5,436 nt of DNA. It comes from Novosphingobium sp. (GTDB taxonomy: Bacteria > Pseudomonadota > Alphaproteobacteria > Sphingomonadales > Sphingomonadaceae). The position numbers were made by a program, and so were the translations under genes. Positions 5,293-5,436 of this stretch are shown one piece after another. The notes beneath the pieces are model-generated. The model was not told where the DNA came from. It searched no databases and worked only from the letters and a program-made list of their open reading frames with translations. The stretch lies in contig JADYXV010000184.1 in the NCBI GenBank assembly GCA_020853995.1, positions 1 through 5,436 on the forward strand. Direction: 5' to 3'. The stretch's first letter is position 1, and each line of letters begins with the position of its first letter.

Positions 5293-5315
5293 GCAAGCTT
5301 TGAGACAAAGCCTGC
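5293..5315. other. hairpin downstream of tRNA-Arg
   Basis: GCAAGCTTT and AAAGCCTGC form a 9-position stem with a single mismatch and a 5-base loop (GAGAC), 22 bp after the tRNA. There is no U-tract on the plus strand. A second small GC dyad, GCCC-GCC-GGGC, follows at 5320-5330. They may help end the tRNA transcript or protect its 3' trailer before processing; the sequence does not prove either. Confidence 0.4.
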
Positions 5316-5351
5316 AAACGCCCGCCGGGCTTAGGTTGGCGTCGCACACGA

Positions 5352-5436
5352 ATGCGTTCCGCCGCCTCCACTTACGTCAACGCCCAGACGCCGGTTGTCC
5401 CTGACAAGAAACGCGCCTTCCTTTTTGAGGGTACGA
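5352..5436 (+). CDS. possible 5' end of an unidentified gene (cut by window edge)
   Basis: From an ATG at 5352 the plus strand stays open to the window end, for 28 codons: MRSAASTYVNAQTPVVPDKK and then RAFLFEGT. The third codon positions are mostly G or C, as in the neighbouring genes, which favours real coding sequence. There is no strong Shine-Dalgarno (only a weak AGGTTGG about 12 nt before), and the fragment is too short to assign to a family. The true start could differ; the frame is closed upstream at 5301-5303. Confidence 0.35.
   Translation, partial: MRSAASTYVNAQTPVVPDKKRAFLFEGT

Noticed and set aside
5177..5371. Minus-strand ORF of 64 aa containing PYRTRTCYLKIRSLALYP
   Set aside because: This is the well-known false ORF obtained by reading the opposite strand of a tRNA gene; the tRNA-Arg cloverleaf explains the bases.

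Overview
The window looks like chromosomal DNA of an alphaproteobacterium, most probably a sphingomonad (Novosphingobium, Sphingopyxis or Sphingobium type). This is inferred from protein features, not from a search. The IF-2 N-terminus is Ala/Pro/Glu-rich and begins MSDSDKKPTLGRRPLGLK. NusA has the two C-terminal acidic repeats and ends with an AARAHWF-type tail. The YlxR protein carries a C-terminal L7Ae-like half. Gene density, moderately high GC and clean overlaps indicate a core region, with no sign of insertion sequences, CRISPR or phage.

Left part (1-3678, minus strand): the conserved translation/transcription operon rimP - nusA - ylxR - infB, read right to left. Spacing is tight: 3 nt between rimP and nusA, a 20-nt nusA/ylxR overlap, and 5 nt between ylxR and infB. 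infB is cut by the left edge, leaving 235 codons. Together the genes supply 30S maturation (RimP), transcription elongation/antitermination (NusA), an RNA-binding accessory protein (YlxR) and translation initiation (IF-2). The IF-2 fragment carries a run of 12 prolines.

Middle part (3679-4410): a 332-bp divergent intergenic region holds the rimP leader on one side. On the other side it holds a near-consensus sigma-54 (-24/-12) promoter for two very small genes on the plus strand: a 42-aa peptide with a hydrophobic N-terminal segment and a 74-aa PspC-domain membrane protein. These two overlap by one base (TGATG) and each has a good Shine-Dalgarno. A PspC protein behind a sigma-54 promoter matches the regulatory logic of the classical phage-shock response, but here there is no adjacent pspA or pspB. 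A GC-rich hairpin closes the unit and separates it from the convergent gene that follows.

Right part (4411-5436): a YhhQ-family queuosine-precursor transporter (minus strand), a 59-bp divergent gap containing a GNRA-capped hairpin, a complete tRNA-Arg(TCT) with encoded CCA (plus strand), then about 80 bp of hairpin-rich spacer and the possible start of an unidentified plus-strand gene running off the window.
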